From Monomorium pharaonis (taxonomy: Eukaryota > Arthropoda > Insecta > Hymenoptera > Formicidae), in NCBI RefSeq assembly GCF_013373865.1, contig NC_050473.1, positions 3,397,455 through 3,461,454 of the forward strand: 64,000 bases of DNA, read 5' to 3'. Made by a program: the position numbers and the translations under genes. Positions 1 to 12,460 of the stretch are shown in pieces. The notes beneath the pieces are model-generated. The model was not told where the DNA came from. It saw nothing but the letters and a program-made list of their open reading frames with translations, and ran no database searches. Within the stretch, counting starts at the first letter, position 1. The number at the start of each line of letters is the position of its first letter.

Positions 1-665
1 GTCTCCAAACCTTAAAGATTTTCCGAATGTAAGGTCAAATTTAAAGCGCTAATAAACAAGTTCTTTCCAAATAAATTCTTGATCAAATTTGGAGAATAAG
101 TTTATAATGAATAAAAAATATAAATAGGTATAAAAAGTATTTAAATATATTTATCTTCATTACATAACTTTTGGAATTATCATTGTAAGCCTTATCTACA
201 TTCATGAAAAAAAAGAGATTAATTAAAGAACATTTTGAAATTAAAAGAAATGAAGTTTCACCGTATCATTTTCGCGTAAGAAATTGACACCATACTAGTA
301 AAAAAGTGGCAATGCTTTCACTACATTAAATTATTATTAAGCTATTCTTTTAAAATAACAAATCGTTTTTATTGCTTAAATTTTGTTCATTATTTATTAT
401 TTTAAAGAGACAGCAATGCTCCTGTGTTAAAAGATATCTATAAATTAAAAAATCACGTAACTTTTCTCTATTTTTTTTAAGTTAGACCATTTAAATTTGA
501 AATTGTTTTCATTCGTTAACTCGTAGTGATGAAAAAATGTTTTTCGAAGGCGGTAATGGGATATTATCGTCACGTGTGGTCAGGAATTTCTGAAAAAAGG
601 CAGCAGAAAAGATCGAGCGACTATCGTTCCGTTGTCGTCGCGGATACGAAATGACTATCGTTCTC
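1..665. other. AT-rich stretch with no feature seen
   Basis: The sequence is low in GC, with A and T runs, up to about 530, then becomes more mixed as it approaches the miniature element at 666. I see no coding region, structured repeat or RNA gene here. Confidence 0.5.
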
Positions 666-993
666 TACACGGAAAAAAGTTTGGCACTACAGAAGCACCA
701 ACTAGTGTAACAGCTGTACGAAATGAGAGTGCGCTGTTGTACTTCTCTTTGGCACGGCAGTTCTCTCAGTTTGGGAGCCCTGCTGTCCCAATCGGAGCCC
801 TGCTGTCCCAATCTCGCACCGCAGCATTCCTAACCTTAAAGTGCAGTGGTTGCCCCATCAGGGTGGGGAGAACAGTTCTCCCGGCGCTTAGTGCTGCCAG
901 TTACCCAAAACTGGCACTCTGTAGTCCTAAATGCGAGGTGGCGCTGCACTACCACCTATGATGCAGCAGTAGTGCCAAACTTTTTTCCGTGTA
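666..993. mobile_element. 328-bp miniature inverted-repeat element with perfect 25-bp ends and TA borders
   Basis: The left end at 666-690 (cacggaaaaaagtttggcac after a leading ta) is an exact reverse complement of the right end at 969-993. The outermost bases are TA on both sides, the target duplication typical of the Tc1/mariner superfamily. Inside are a tandem 20-bp duplication (774-813) and a perfect hairpin gggagaac-a-gttctccc (866-882). The open frame of 109 codons that crosses it is not coding: it starts outside the element and has no family resemblance. With no transposase present, it is a non-autonomous element. No second copy was spotted in the window. Confidence 0.8.
774..813. repeat. 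20-bp unit in exact tandem duplicate
   Basis: The unit ggagccctgctgtcccaatc occurs twice head to tail (774-793, 794-813) inside the 666-993 element. It is probably a replication-slippage duplication within the element. Confidence 0.9.
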
Positions 994-1660
994 TGTTTCA
1001 TTCCACGCAACGAAAACGGGCAGAAACAGACGAAGGATAAGCGGAACGTGTCCTCCAGCGAAGAGTGACCCTTATTCGATCCTGCTGAACCTTCTCGTAA
1101 TCCAGTTGCGACTTTGTATCTCGATACACGTGTATATATCGTACATACATACATATATATACACGATATTTGAACCCCGTGAGACTCTAAGCACCGTCAA
1201 ATTGTGTATCGCTTCACACACACATACACACACACGCACAGCTAGATGCTGTGCGTTTTATTGAAATTGCACGTTCCAGCGCGTCGATCGGCTCTGGGAT
1301 TTGCGCGATTCCATGGGCAGAAAAAGGGACGTTCTTCTCAAGTGCGAAGCGTAAGATCGCCATAACCGCGAACAACCGCGATATCTGCGAATACGCATGT
1401 AGAACACGGACGATGACAGACACTTATGCAAATGCACAGGTGTGGAGTCGGTGCATCCTCCGCCGATAGCCGTACTAAAATTGTTAGGATATATATATGT
1501 ATAGCGTACATATATATGCAAGTATACGAGCAGCCGCGTAGACGCGCTGTATATTGCGAAGAGCTGCACACAAGACCATCTACCGATACGCCAGGATAAT
1601 TATACGCGCAGTCAAGGATCGGTATTTAGTACAAACCGGCGTAATTTCGCTGTGCGTACT

Positions 1661-1663
<3 letters not shown>
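994..1663. other. Mixed-composition non-coding stretch
   Basis: Short open frames occur on both strands, none with protein-family character. There are short TA/CA alternations near 1,133-1,170 and a CA run at 1,214-1,240. I see no gene. Confidence 0.4.

Positions 1664-1752
<89 letters not shown>
1664..1752. repeat. (CA)n microsatellite
   Basis: About 88 bp of CA dinucleotides with one interruption near 1,697. It produces His/Thr and Cys/Val open frames on the two strands, which are not genes. Confidence 0.95.
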
Positions 1753-1757
<5 letters not shown>

Positions 1758-2117
1758 ATATAGGTATTAATATGTATGTATATATATGCATGTACTGCGC
1801 GCACGCATATTGTGGACGCTATGTACAGTTACATTTGCATGTATGAGGGAATTATCACGTCTATCCGCATTCGCTCGATGCGTATCCGTATACACGTGTA
1901 TATCTCGCGCGATAAGCAGCCAGGTATACATAACAATGTATATGCCACAGAGAATTTCCGTCAATCCCTTCGTCCAAGTTTTGATTTGAGATTTAACAAC
2001 CAAAATATTGAACGCCGAAGACTGTAGAATTCCCACTTTGGTATATCGCGGCTTCAATTTCTCTTAATGAAAGATCGATGGCCGAACTGACCGAGAGGAC
2101 TCAATAGACAAGTTGCA

Positions 2118-2363
2118 TGAAAAAATTATTTTGCTGAAGTATCTAAAGATTTAGTTACATAAGTAATAGACCTGAAAATTTTGTTAAACCATTATAATAA
2201 TTATATAGGACAATCAAGCAAAAAACAAAAAAAATTTTGACAATCTGGCAAACAGTTTGAGTGCAGTATGTCCTAATATAATTATTTTGATGATGCAATA
2301 AAATTATTTTCAGATATTTTACATCTGGCTAAATTAGATACTTTAGTAAAATTATTCTTTCCG
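2118..2363. mobile_element. Palindromic miniature element, family A
   Basis: The left end (gaaaaaattattttgctgaa, then gtatctaaa) mirrors the right end (reverse complement gaaagaataattttactaa, then agtatctaa), about 245 bp apart. The inner arms carry the family core: 'aataattatataggac' on the left and 'gtcctaatataattattttg' on the right, around a centre with 'gcagtatgtcc'. The right end is followed by TA. The same architecture recurs at 9.2, 10.9, 26.3 and 36.2 kb, with half-copies at 13.2 and 42.8 kb. Confidence 0.7.
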
Positions 2364-3165
2364 TATACACATGTCGCTAATTTGCTGTAACAATGAAGTA
2401 ACTCCAAAATTATTTTTTTGTCTGCAAAAAATAAAAAGAACGATTGAAGTTATTTTAAATCTTAATTATGTAACTACTTGAGAGCATTGTTCATTGCATT
2501 TTTCAAAAACTTTCTCTTAGAATATTTTGTATTCTATGTAGTATTTTACTGCAGGAAATTATAAGATTCACGTAATAAATATTTTATAAGCACTGCAATT
2601 CATTTTGACTTAGATATAGCCTTCTTCTCATATTACTTTGTTCTCATATATTTCGATCGATTTTTACGAGTACTTAATTATTTATTTATTGTAATTTACA
2701 TTTTTATTAATGTAACGTTTTTATAATGGTTCCTTTTATATTTAATAGTTTAAAGTGCTATTAATATTATAATATTTTCTGGACAAGTTAAAATTTTTTA
2801 GAAATTTTTAGAAAGTTGTCAGAATCAGATTCAGCAGAATTCACAAGCTAACTGAAAAATTAAAAAAACATATCGTTTTTACTTGTCACTCCGGGAGCAA
2901 AAATCGACCCGTCGCTCTTTGACAAGAATTCAATGCACTGAGTGAAAAGCTAATGATACTTTTATTTCTCTACAATCAATACAAACAAATCGTTACATCA
3001 AAAACCACAGTTAAGAATAATATTACAAAACTTTAGTTATTGAAAGTACTCAAGCTAGAAAACTTTATATCATGAGTTATGTTGTTATTGCAACAAATAA
3101 AGTGATATGATTAAGTAGAAACGCGAAGCACAGAAAGATCAAGTAAACGAGAGCAATCAGACAAC
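2364..3165. other. AT-rich stretch with no gene seen
   Basis: Low-GC sequence with no convincing reading frame, repeat array or RNA gene. Confidence 0.4.
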
Positions 3166-4020
3166 TTGCTTCAACGTGTCTCACTATCTTCTCAGAAACA
3201 ATTGTTCATTCTCGTTTGCGTTTGTTTACTCACTGGTCTGATCTGCATTTGTGTATTCGCATTGAACGCAGGAAACAAAAATGCAACCGCATCGCCCCAA
3301 TTGCCACGAATCTATGAACGATTATGTCTAGGAGGATATGTCTATGCTACGCGTATAACCGAGAGAGATCGCGTATCCAGGTACAGATATAGAGATGCGA
3401 CGGCCGGTAGGAGAAATTTACGCGGCCGCCGGTCGCGTAATTAGCCTAAATCACAGGCGGCGTTCCGCCAAGGGGATGGCTCCTGGACACGACATCTGCA
3501 TAGCACGTGTCTTGTTACCGCGACATCTCATGAGGGCTCGAAAGAGGGGATGGGGGGGGGGTGCGTTTAGCAGGTCCTCCCTCGTCTTTGCGAGCGTCGT
3601 AAGGTAAGGAAGGACTTGTCGAGCATACTAATTAGACGTTGATACGCGAAATGCGCGATACTTTTCTGACACTCTTGCGCGCTAAAGATCTCGTTCTAAT
3701 AACACGGCGGTCCGTCGAAGGCATCGTTCGCGCACCACTGGTTTTTATCGAGCGATTGGAGCTTCGACAGGAAGGGAGTCTCTCGCGAGGTGAGGAACTA
3801 CTTCTCCCTCGATTTGTATTCGGGCGTGCGTTCCGGCCTGAGATCCTTCCGGTGTCCGGAGGTTCACGCCTGGTGAAAGCACGACCGAGCAAGATTGCGA
3901 GAACGTAGACACGCACGGCACGAAACGGGACGGATGTAATAGAGGCCGCGTTTTGAAAAATCGATAATCGCACCGAGACTCTCGGAATACCGATGTCGCT
4001 ACGAGCTCTTACAATTAAGC
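3166..4020. other. CpG-rich patch; open frames on both strands, no recognised gene
   Basis: GC rises sharply from about 3,360 and CpG is frequent. A frame at 3,166-3,444 (+) starts with an apparent hydrophobic segment (LFILVCVCLLTGLICICVFA). It then turns into Arg-rich sequence without domain character, so I do not call it a gene. Overlapping frames at 3,632-3,973 run on both strands, which is typical of GC-rich non-coding DNA. Confidence 0.35.
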
Positions 4021-4375
4021 CCGGTTAATGATATGACCGATATTAACGAGTAATTCGTGGAAGCCAATAAACCGAAGGAGCCCATAAAATAGAATATTTA
4101 GATCGGACTTACACTGAGGCATATTATTCCTGTGCATAGTATGTATTTGAGATATTAATATATTCAACTATAAACTTATATTCTATCGTATTATTTTTGT
4201 TCTCTTTTCCTTTAACTTTATTTTCGTGCAAAATATTTGTATGTTCTCTGTAATAATTTTCTGAGTGTTTAACATGAGTTTTGTTTCATCAACGCTTTCA
4301 AAAAGTCGTTGTTGATATTAAAAAAACAATCTATTTTTTATTAAATTCGTATTTCTGAAATACAGAAAAATTAGC

Positions 4376-4857
4376 ATCAAATTAACAATCATTGGCTCAT
4401 GTATAAGAATATAAAATTTTAAACATTAGAACCGCCGATGGCCAATTTGATCACTTTTTATTCTTTTTTTTAGTTAATTGAGAATTATTTTAATATTATT
4501 TGTATCATTAGAGTTATATTCACTTATTTTCAAAATATTGTGTACTATATAATACAAAAAAATTAAAAAAATAGCAAAATGGCACTAACTTTTAGTGTTA
4601 AAAAATTTGCTAATCTTAAACAGATTATAATATAAATATAATATGATAGAAAATAATAATATATATCTTCAAGCCAAGACTTAAAAATTTGTATACTATT
4701 ATTATTAAAACAATCGTGCTATGCTCTGTTTACATAACTATTATAATACTGAAAAATAAAAATATGATATTTTGTTAAAGTTTAAGATTATCAAAGTTCT
4801 TAAGAAAAAGTTTATATTCTTACTTGTATATTATGAGACAATGATTGCTGATTTGAT
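4376..4857. mobile_element. AT-rich inverted-repeat element, family B
   Basis: The left end (atcaaattaacaatcattgg) pairs with the right end (reverse complement atcaaatcagcaatcattgt). On both sides this continues into 'ctcat..ta.aagaatataaa'. The interior shares 'attataatactga', 'gttaaagtttaagattatca' and similar strings with copies at 11.1, 19.8, 31.9, 60.7 and 61.5 kb. There is no coding capacity. Confidence 0.65.
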
Positions 4858-5647
4858 TTTAACTTCTCTTTTGTGGAGAGTTGGAGACTTTGCAAATTAG
4901 ATTTACATTGTTCAATAAATTTTTTACTGTGTACATAGCGTATTCTTTTCAATAATATCATTTCAATAATATTCAATAATAAATTTAAGTCTAAACCCTA
5001 AAATATTACATCTTCAATTACATTGTTGTTATTAATCGATTAGTTGTTACGGCCACTGCACTGATATAACTTTCCGACGCGTTGACTCACCTGCGTCACA
5101 ATAAACTAAACTTAAACGAGATTTATGACAAGTTAAATGCAATATCATATTATACGAATAATTGAATAATTTCGTAGTTCCGTGCAACGCCCCTTTAAGT
5201 ATTTACGTGATTTCGATTAATAATCATTAACTCCCTCACATTTCGGACTTTTTTTTTTACAGAGCGTGCGATTATTCATCTTATCTATGAAATCTTTTTC
5301 CTCAATCATTGCCACGCGACCCTAAAAAAACCTTACGCGAGACGGCAAACTGGTTACACCTGTAATCTAATATTCATATAGAGAATAAAAGAGCTGTACT
5401 ATTTCATCATCTGTCTGCGGTGCTGTTGATTGATGACTCTATTTGAAACGCTCACCGCAAAAAGTGGTCTAACTGCTAAAACTGCTTTCTATTTTAAAGC
5501 GCGTGCACTTGATGATTTCCTAAGTTAAATTATTAATTTCAATTTTAAATTAAATAAAATTTGACTTTTATTAAGCTATAACAATATAATTGTTATATAC
5601 ACTAGTGATTAATTATAATAATAAAAATTTTACAATTATATATAATA

Positions 5648-5691
<44 letters not shown>

Positions 5692-6059
5692 TGTCTCTCC
5701 TTACATATTCTCTCTAGGATGGAGATTCTTAAAATATAAGGCGCTGATTTTTTCTGTAAGTGATGAAAAACTTTTCATCCAAAACTAAATTTTGATATAA
5801 CACCAAAAAAAATTATCAATAGAAATAAAAAATAAATGTATTTTTTGCAATCTTTATACTTCATATATATTTTAAGAAATATCTAAAATTATATTCAATA
5901 AAAAAATTAAAAAGTAGGATTAAAATTGTATAAATAAATAGCAAATTTATTCCTTCTCTCTTCTCCATAATCCTTAAAGCTAAACAGATCGCGATTGTTT
6001 GTAAAAAAAAAAAGATTAATTTCCACAAAAGTTTGAGAGAAATCCGGTTCTAGGATTCT
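4858..6059. other. Mostly AT-rich stretch
   Basis: Contains the (TA)n run at 5,653-5,685 and a moderately mixed section at 5,040-5,520. No gene or structured element was recognised. The open frame at 5,907-6,140 (-) is AT-rich and unlike any family I know. Confidence 0.4.
5653..5685. repeat. (TA)n microsatellite
   Basis: Uninterrupted TA alternation of about 33 bp inside AT-rich sequence. Confidence 0.95.
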
Positions 6060-7020
6060 ACTAATACTCTGGAATAGACGAAGATGACTCGACAAACCCG
6101 GTATATTTTGTGCACGGCTATCGGACATGACGAGAAACAAGAGATGTGCACGAGGATCAAACGTTCAAGAAGAAAATCTTCTCCACGCGATGCACCGCGG
6201 GTAGATAGAAGCGCACGTTTAATGCGACAACAAGTTACCGCGTCGTCATTAGCATACTGCGTACAGGGCCATCGCACTGCCATGGCACTCGATACCGCTT
6301 GGACGATGTGCTACGACGCGCGACGTACGTGCCCGCCCGATGTCGTGTCGCGCCGCAGCGCGCACGAGAAATCGCATTGTGATTAATATCGCGATGCTGT
6401 AATCGCTAATCATAGCGCATGCGTCTGAGGTGCTCACTCGCGGCACGACAAAGCCCAGAAAAACCGATACCATTTCGTAGATTCGACTGGAATGAAATAA
6501 TAGTACACTGATAGAACACTTTTTCCAGTGTATGATTATGCAAGGCTTTTTAAAAATTATATCATTGTAATTGTCAAGCATTTCTGTCTTTTACTTAATG
6601 TATTAAATATAAAAGTCATAAGTGATCAAAAGTCCAAGTCCAACTAAGAAGAAAGGTAAAAGAAATCAAGGGAATACATGCGAATACACGTTGCAACAGC
6701 TTGGAGAACCACTGATAGGTTTTACCGGGTGCAACGCACCGAGAGGTTCGCGAGTACTGCGTTGCAGCGCGACGGCAGTGCTGCGCGGGAATGGCATTCT
6801 GATGAGTGACCTTGAGATGGACACCTCACGACGGACAGAGAGAGGTCTCGCCTCTCTCGCTGAAAGGAGAGACCGAGGCCTGCATCGCGGTAAATCGCGC
6901 GCGTTATACCTACGGCGTGGCTTATCCCGCGGATTACGACGGCGGCGGTGCCGCCGCTGCCGCCGCCACTTCGTGGAACGGTACGCAATTGCGTAGCGAG
7001 AGGAGTACGCCCTGGCAACG
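6060..7020. other. CpG-rich patch before the first GA/TC quasi-palindrome
   Basis: GC-rich at 6,080-6,440 and 6,690-7,020, separated by a short AT-rich stretch. All reading frames of 77-124 codons overlap frames on the opposite strand, and none has recognisable motifs. I treat it as non-coding. Confidence 0.4.
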
Positions 7021-7021
7021 G

Positions 7022-7407
<386 letters not shown>

Positions 7408-7960
7408 AGGAGAGAAGGAGAACGGCGGCTCCACGGGAGCGAGTCTCGCACACACGAGTCTCCGCGGCCGGTGACCTCTGCCCCCTCTTCCTCACCTCCG
7501 GCTGCCTCTCGTTGTATTTCCCGTACACATGTGCGATGTGTGTTAAACGCCACCCGCGCCGCCACCACCACCACCGCCATCGCCGCCGCTACCGACGTCG
7601 GTGACAAAGCCGATGTTTCCATCGGCACTTCCCGATGCGAGCGAGCGACGACCCATCTCCGTCCAGCCTACCGCCTATCCGGCCACCCCCTAAGCATCAG
7701 CTTCATCGCCTCACATCCTTGGTGACGCGCGGATATCGTCACCCTACGCGTCAATCGACGACTACCACCGCCGACTGCTCGCTCGCGCGGTGCAGTCGAC
7801 CTGTGCGACCGAAAGGGGATGCGCACGACCGAGAGAGGTTGCGACCCCTTCGCTTTCACGCTCGGCCTATCGAGAACATAGGAATTAGCCGCCTCGCCTC
7901 GCGTCTGCGCTGAGAATTAGGCGAATCGCGACGCGAAAGCATACGTACGTCGTTAACCCC
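7408..7960. other. CpG-rich patch, no gene recognised
   Basis: Contains a short (CCACCG)-like run near 7,560-7,590 and frames of 60-92 codons on both strands with no motif. Possible regulatory DNA by composition only. Confidence 0.35.
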
Positions 7961-9157
7961 CTCTCACTTCGAGAAGTGGCCACTCGCGACTTTATTGTAT
8001 GTTCATTGAGAAAAATGAATTTATTATTTCAATAGACTATAAATACGTTTTGCTGAAACCAAGCAGAATTTCTTGAGATTCTATTACGATACTGAAAAGT
8101 TTTCTTTTTACTTAGAATTAAATAAGTTATTTAATGCAGATTTGGCATCACTGTTTTGTGTCAAGTAAATGTATATTGAGGGAGCAGAGCACACGTAATT
8201 CGTTGAGATGGACATAACTTTTGATTGCAATCATTAAACATTTAGTCGATCAAACCAAATGTCTTCAATAACAAGTTACTGTTCAGTGTTACTAAACTTT
8301 TTGTTCCGATAACACAATTCTTTCTTCACGTGAAGAACGTTTGATAGACTTTACTAATCCGACAAATCCTATAAGATTTTGATTCGTCTGTTTTTTTTGT
8401 GAACAAACAAAACATGTTGGTTGAATCTGTCAGATTTCTAATTAATGCAACAAGACACTTTTTTCTGTATTTGTAACAAAACGTTTGATGCTATTACATT
8501 TTTATCATTTATATACCTATAATATTTAAAACATTTTATCTTTTTAACTTTTTGCTATATAATGGCTAATTGTAAAACTGTTTCATATGTCGTATATGTA
8601 GACTTTCCTGTGTAAGGTAACGTAGTGGTTAATGTTGCGAAAGGGTTAAATGCCTCGCGACATAAACATACTATGGCGAGGGCTTCTAAAATCGATTCCA
8701 TCGATTATTTCTAATTGCGAGATAAAAAAAAACAGGCAACAAAGTCATTACATTTTTACTCTTTCGTGGAAAAAATCCCGTTATATTCTCCCAAACTCGT
8801 GAAACTTACAATCTGCCTCGAATAGTCGACCAATGAACGATCGAGGAAATATCGCGGTTGCAAATGGCATCGTCCTTTTAAATCTGAAAAAATATCGATT
8901 TTCCGTAAATAGCGTCGGGTGGCAAGGATGCTTTTTGAAACATTTCTCTTCCCGTCAAGCGGGAATCCGTTCTCCAAAATCGATTACGCTGGCAGTCATC
9001 TATTGTTACGCTAGTTACGTAACAATTATTATCGCTCGCGATTATTCACGATTGCCCACCTTGATTATCTTCGAGAAAGCTCTTGATAAAACCAATTGCT
9101 TAGGTGCGTACTATTTTTCGTAACGAAATCGAGAAGCTTCGTGGCAATGCAGCCATA
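7961..9157. other. Mixed-composition non-coding stretch
   Basis: AT-rich at 7,990-8,610 and 8,700-8,800, more mixed elsewhere. It includes the E-box palindrome at 8,322-8,337 and a weak tRNA-promoter-like stretch at 8,613-8,690. The two opposed frames at 8,756-9,123 (73 and 96 codons) show no family resemblance. Confidence 0.35.
8322..8337. other. Perfect 16-bp palindrome centred on a CACGTG E-box
   Basis: ttcttcacgtgaagaa reads the same on both strands. CACGTG is the core bound by bHLH/bHLH-PAS dimers. The site is seen directly; binding is inference. Confidence 0.5.
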
Positions 9158-9385
9158 CAGAAAGAATCTAAAAATTTAGATCTGTCTGTACGCAGACTTA
9201 AAAATAATTTTATTAGACCGTTAAAATAATTATATAGATGCTAAAATTAATTGTTAGAATGTCAAAACCTTTGCAGTATTGCTCATTATTTGAACATTTC
9301 TCTTTTCATACTTATTTTCATAGTCCAATGAAATTATTTTCAAATCTGTATCTACGACAAAATTTTTAGATACGTCAACAAAACC
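9158..9385. mobile_element. Palindromic miniature element, family A
   Basis: Begins after TA with cagaaagaatctaaaaattt. It shares 'aaaataattttattagacc', 'aataattatatag' and 'cagtattgctcatta' with other family members, and ends '...aatttttagatacgtcaac'. The two halves are imperfect reverse complements. Confidence 0.65.
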
Positions 9386-9528
9386 GATTTTTCCGCTTAA
9401 TTAAATATTCAGTTAATATAGCCAAATATATAATAATATATAGTAATCCCGTTAGTTAACCACTTAGAGTAACCAGTTGATTACTACTATTATGTTAGGT
9501 TACTATTAATATAATTATTAAATTTTAT

Positions 9529-9578
9529 TATTTGGTTATATTAATCAAACATTTATTTGGTTATATTAATCAAACATT
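9529..9578. repeat. 25-bp unit in exact tandem duplicate
   Basis: A unit beginning tatttggttatattaatcaa occurs twice without mismatch (9,529-9,553 and 9,554-9,578). It sits in a 200-bp AT-rich stretch rich in 'ggtta'/'taacc' palindromes that resembles another miniature element. Confidence 0.85.
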
Positions 9579-9859
9579 ATAATGAATTTATTTCATCAAA
9601 GCTCGATTATTATTGCCAAATTTTTTTTAGTGTGTGCAAAAAATCAACATCTCTCGATTGACCGCCGAAGAACGAAGTGAACAGTGAATGAATTTACTTC
9701 CGTTGAAAAATAACTATAACATCGGCATATTCCGCGAGGGTGCTGAATACACCATTTGCATTTATTTGCCTTTACAACGTCTGTTACTCCATAAAATCTC
9801 GTGACTCTCCCTCCTCGGAGGGAGAGATTCGCAATCCCTGTCACAATCTTTGCTCCCAT

Positions 9860-10846
9860 CTCCCTTCTTCCCTTCGATCTTTCGCAGATTCATTTTTTAC
9901 GGTTCAATTCAAGTTCATGAATAGTTCGACCGATTCGTCCTTCGGAATTTTCTGATACGGAGGCCTCCGTAATGGAGAAGTCGGACACGGGAGGGAATAT
10001 CAGTAGTACAACCATCACAATCGTCAGACGTAACAACCTCCCTTTCAATGGTATACGCCACTGAAATTTAGAAAAGCTTTAGAGAAACCCGTCGTCGATC
10101 TTTTTATTATTATTATCTTCCGACCACGACCATCTCTTAAATCACCGTCAGGATTGTAATATCGCGTGAAAACATATAAAACATTAATAAGGTGCACTAA
10201 AAAATATCATAAAAAGCAGACGGAATCGTTATTACTAATTTCTTATCTGCAGTATAATATATAAAACTGCAAAATAATATAAAACGAAATAAGCGGAGGT
10301 GAGTGCCCCCCTAACGACATCGCCGAGTTAATTCTGAAACGGAGCCTGGATCGATAATGAGCGCTTCGTGGGTATTCCAGCCACCTGGACTCTAAAAACT
10401 GGATACTCTCTCTAGATATCCAATGTGAGGGTGCGGTGGTCACGTGACTGCGACGGTGACGGGCCTGTGTAAAGCGAGGAGGGTTGGAAGACAGAATTTT
10501 CCGTGAAGAATTTGAAGGCCGCACGCGACTACTACCACCACCACCACCACCACTACCACCACCACCATCGTCGTCACTACCATTGGAGCTACGTCTCACG
10601 CCATAATTCTATGGTTTCTTTCTTCCACCGGCGCTTTCTAGATGCCATCTGTCTCTTTCGTTCTTTCAAAGCTTCTGTCGCCGTTTCCCTCCCGATCCCC
10701 GCTGTCCCGTCGAGTCTGTCGCCCCAGTAACGACCTTCCTTCTTCTCACCGGCGCTCGAACCATCGGATTGCTCGATTCTAGGTACCGAGAAGGTACTGC
10801 CATAGGCGTACTTACCAAAGATTCGGATTCACAATTCATATATAGA
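9860..10846. other. Mixed-composition stretch with a CAC-type microsatellite
   Basis: Moderate GC, most CpG-rich at 10,280-10,800. A (CAC)n/(CCA)n run at 10,530-10,577 creates a His-rich frame on the plus strand and a Gly-rich one on the minus strand. Neither looks like a gene. Confidence 0.4.
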
Positions 10847-11070
10847 CGGAAAGAATCGCTTTGCTAAAGCATCTAAAAACTAAATACAGATCAGAAAATA
10901 ATTTTTGTCAGTCTGTCAAAATAATTATGTAGGACTCGCTCAAACTAGTTGCTAGAATGTTAAAATTTTGTGTAATATTGCTCATCATGCTTGAGCATCC
11001 TACATATTATTTTAATAGTCCAACAATATTATTTTCTGATTTCAATTAAATTCTTAGATACTTCAGAACT
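10847..11070. mobile_element. Palindromic miniature element, family A
   Basis: Starts 'cggaaagaatcgctttgcta' and ends '...ttcttagatacttcag'. The inner core 'caatattgctcat'-like sequence, 'catgcttgagcatcctacat' and 'atagtccaacaatattattt' matches the right-half cores at 36.3 and 42.8 kb. Confidence 0.7.
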
Positions 11071-11094
11071 CTATATAAAAAAAAATTAATATAA

Positions 11095-11430
11095 AATTCA
11101 CAATCAATCGTTATCTCATATACATATAGGCAAGAATACAAAATATCTTCTTTAAATAATTTGATAATTTTAAGTTTCAGAAAAATATTGTATTTTTACT
11201 TTAATATTATACTTATTTAAAGAGCACAATATATATAATTATCTTGATAATAATAATATTAAAAAAATATAATTCTTGAGTTGAAGAATAAAGATATATA
11301 TCTTTCTTGATAAAACTATGCAAAATTTTTTCAAGTAAGCAAATTACATTTGTTTAAGATCAAATTATAAAAAAACATTTTATATTCTTATTTATATATG
11401 AGACAATTGATACTAATATTTTTCTACGCG
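11095..11430. mobile_element. AT-rich inverted-repeat element, family B
   Basis: The left end ('caatcgttatctcatataca', 'caagaatacaaa') pairs with the right end (reverse complement 'caattgtctcatatataaat', 'aagaatataaaatg'). The interior has 'aaatattgtatttttacttt', 'agagcacaatatatataatt' and 'cttgataaaactatgcaaaa', shared with the 60.7-kb copy. It directly follows a family A copy. Confidence 0.65.
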
Positions 11431-11439
11431 TTTCACGAG

Positions 11440-12100
11440 TGATGATGCAATATTTTACTTTTATACTAAAAAAAGAATGATAATAGCTACCAAATGTATT
11501 TTGTTTAGCGTATTGACGCAATAAAAAAAAAATACATTATCAAACATAATAATAACCAATCGCGTTTGGTAATAATCAAAAAATAAAATTAGCGTTTAGT
11601 TGATCACATTAACCGAATTTGATTAAAATTATCTCACCAAAGCTTTAGCAATTATCATTTAGGCTTGATTATTATTATCAAACTTTATTCGAATATTATA
11701 TTACCAGTCCAATGTACATTGTACATTTTAGACAATTAATTTACCAGAAGCTAATGTTTCTACTAAAAATAATCTAGAAAAATTGCTGCATTAATTGTAC
11801 AGGAAAAAATTTCAATTTGTTCTGCGATAACACCGAACTTTACACTAGAATTTTTTGACATATATTTTTTCGCACGCAAACTTGATATTTCTACAAAACT
11901 AGGGTACACATACTGACATACGACGATTGTGTTTATTGTTGCAGCAACTTTAATTGCTGTTACTCCACCAGTGAGGAGAAACTGTGGATTTACGTCGAAT
12001 AATATTTACAAAATAACGATATTTCGCTCCCGGCGAATAATGTAGCTTTTATTCCGTGCAGTTTTCCGTTATCGAACGCTGAAAAAAATTCGGTTTCGCA
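11440..12100. other. AT-rich stretch with inverted-repeat remnants
   Basis: At 11,540-11,700 short arms 'attatcaaac'/'gtttggtaat' and 'gattattattatcaaac' repeat in both orientations, suggesting another degraded palindromic element. No coding region was seen. Confidence 0.4.
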
Positions 12101-12460
12101 AAATTCCGGTCTCTCCAGCGCGACGCCCCTGACTCGCCGTGACGTTTCACATTCTACGTATCAAGAGAGAAAGAATGTGTTAAAAGGAACTGCAGGAAAT
12201 GCGTGCGAATTCATGGAGGAATTCACGCATGTAGACGCCATCGCGCCGCAAGAAATGCACACGCACATGCAGCAGCCAATTAATTATGACGCACGCATGT
12301 ACTGTTATGTGCATGCGAGATGCTGCGTAATATTTGGATATAAGGAAATCGACAATTATCGAATCGATATCCATAATCTTTTACAAGTTCACTTCAACAG
12401 AAAAAGAAAAATTATCGACGCACCCAATACAGTTTGTTAAAACTATATTTACTACTGCGG
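12101..12460. other. Stretch open on both strands, not recognised as a gene
   Basis: Frames of 87 codons (+) and 64 codons (-) overlap at 12,177-12,440. The plus product has several Cys, His and Met residues but no motif I know. The DNA has many ATGC/GCAT alternations (acgcacatgcag, tgtgcatgcg), which explains the open frames. Most likely non-coding. Confidence 0.3.

Noticed and set aside
1652..1846. His/Thr-rich and Cys/Val-rich frames
   Set aside because: Direct translation of the CA microsatellite.
3166..3444. Frame with an apparent hydrophobic segment (possible signal anchor)
   Set aside because: The remainder turns into Arg-rich sequence with no family character. One hydrophobic run is not enough to call a gene.
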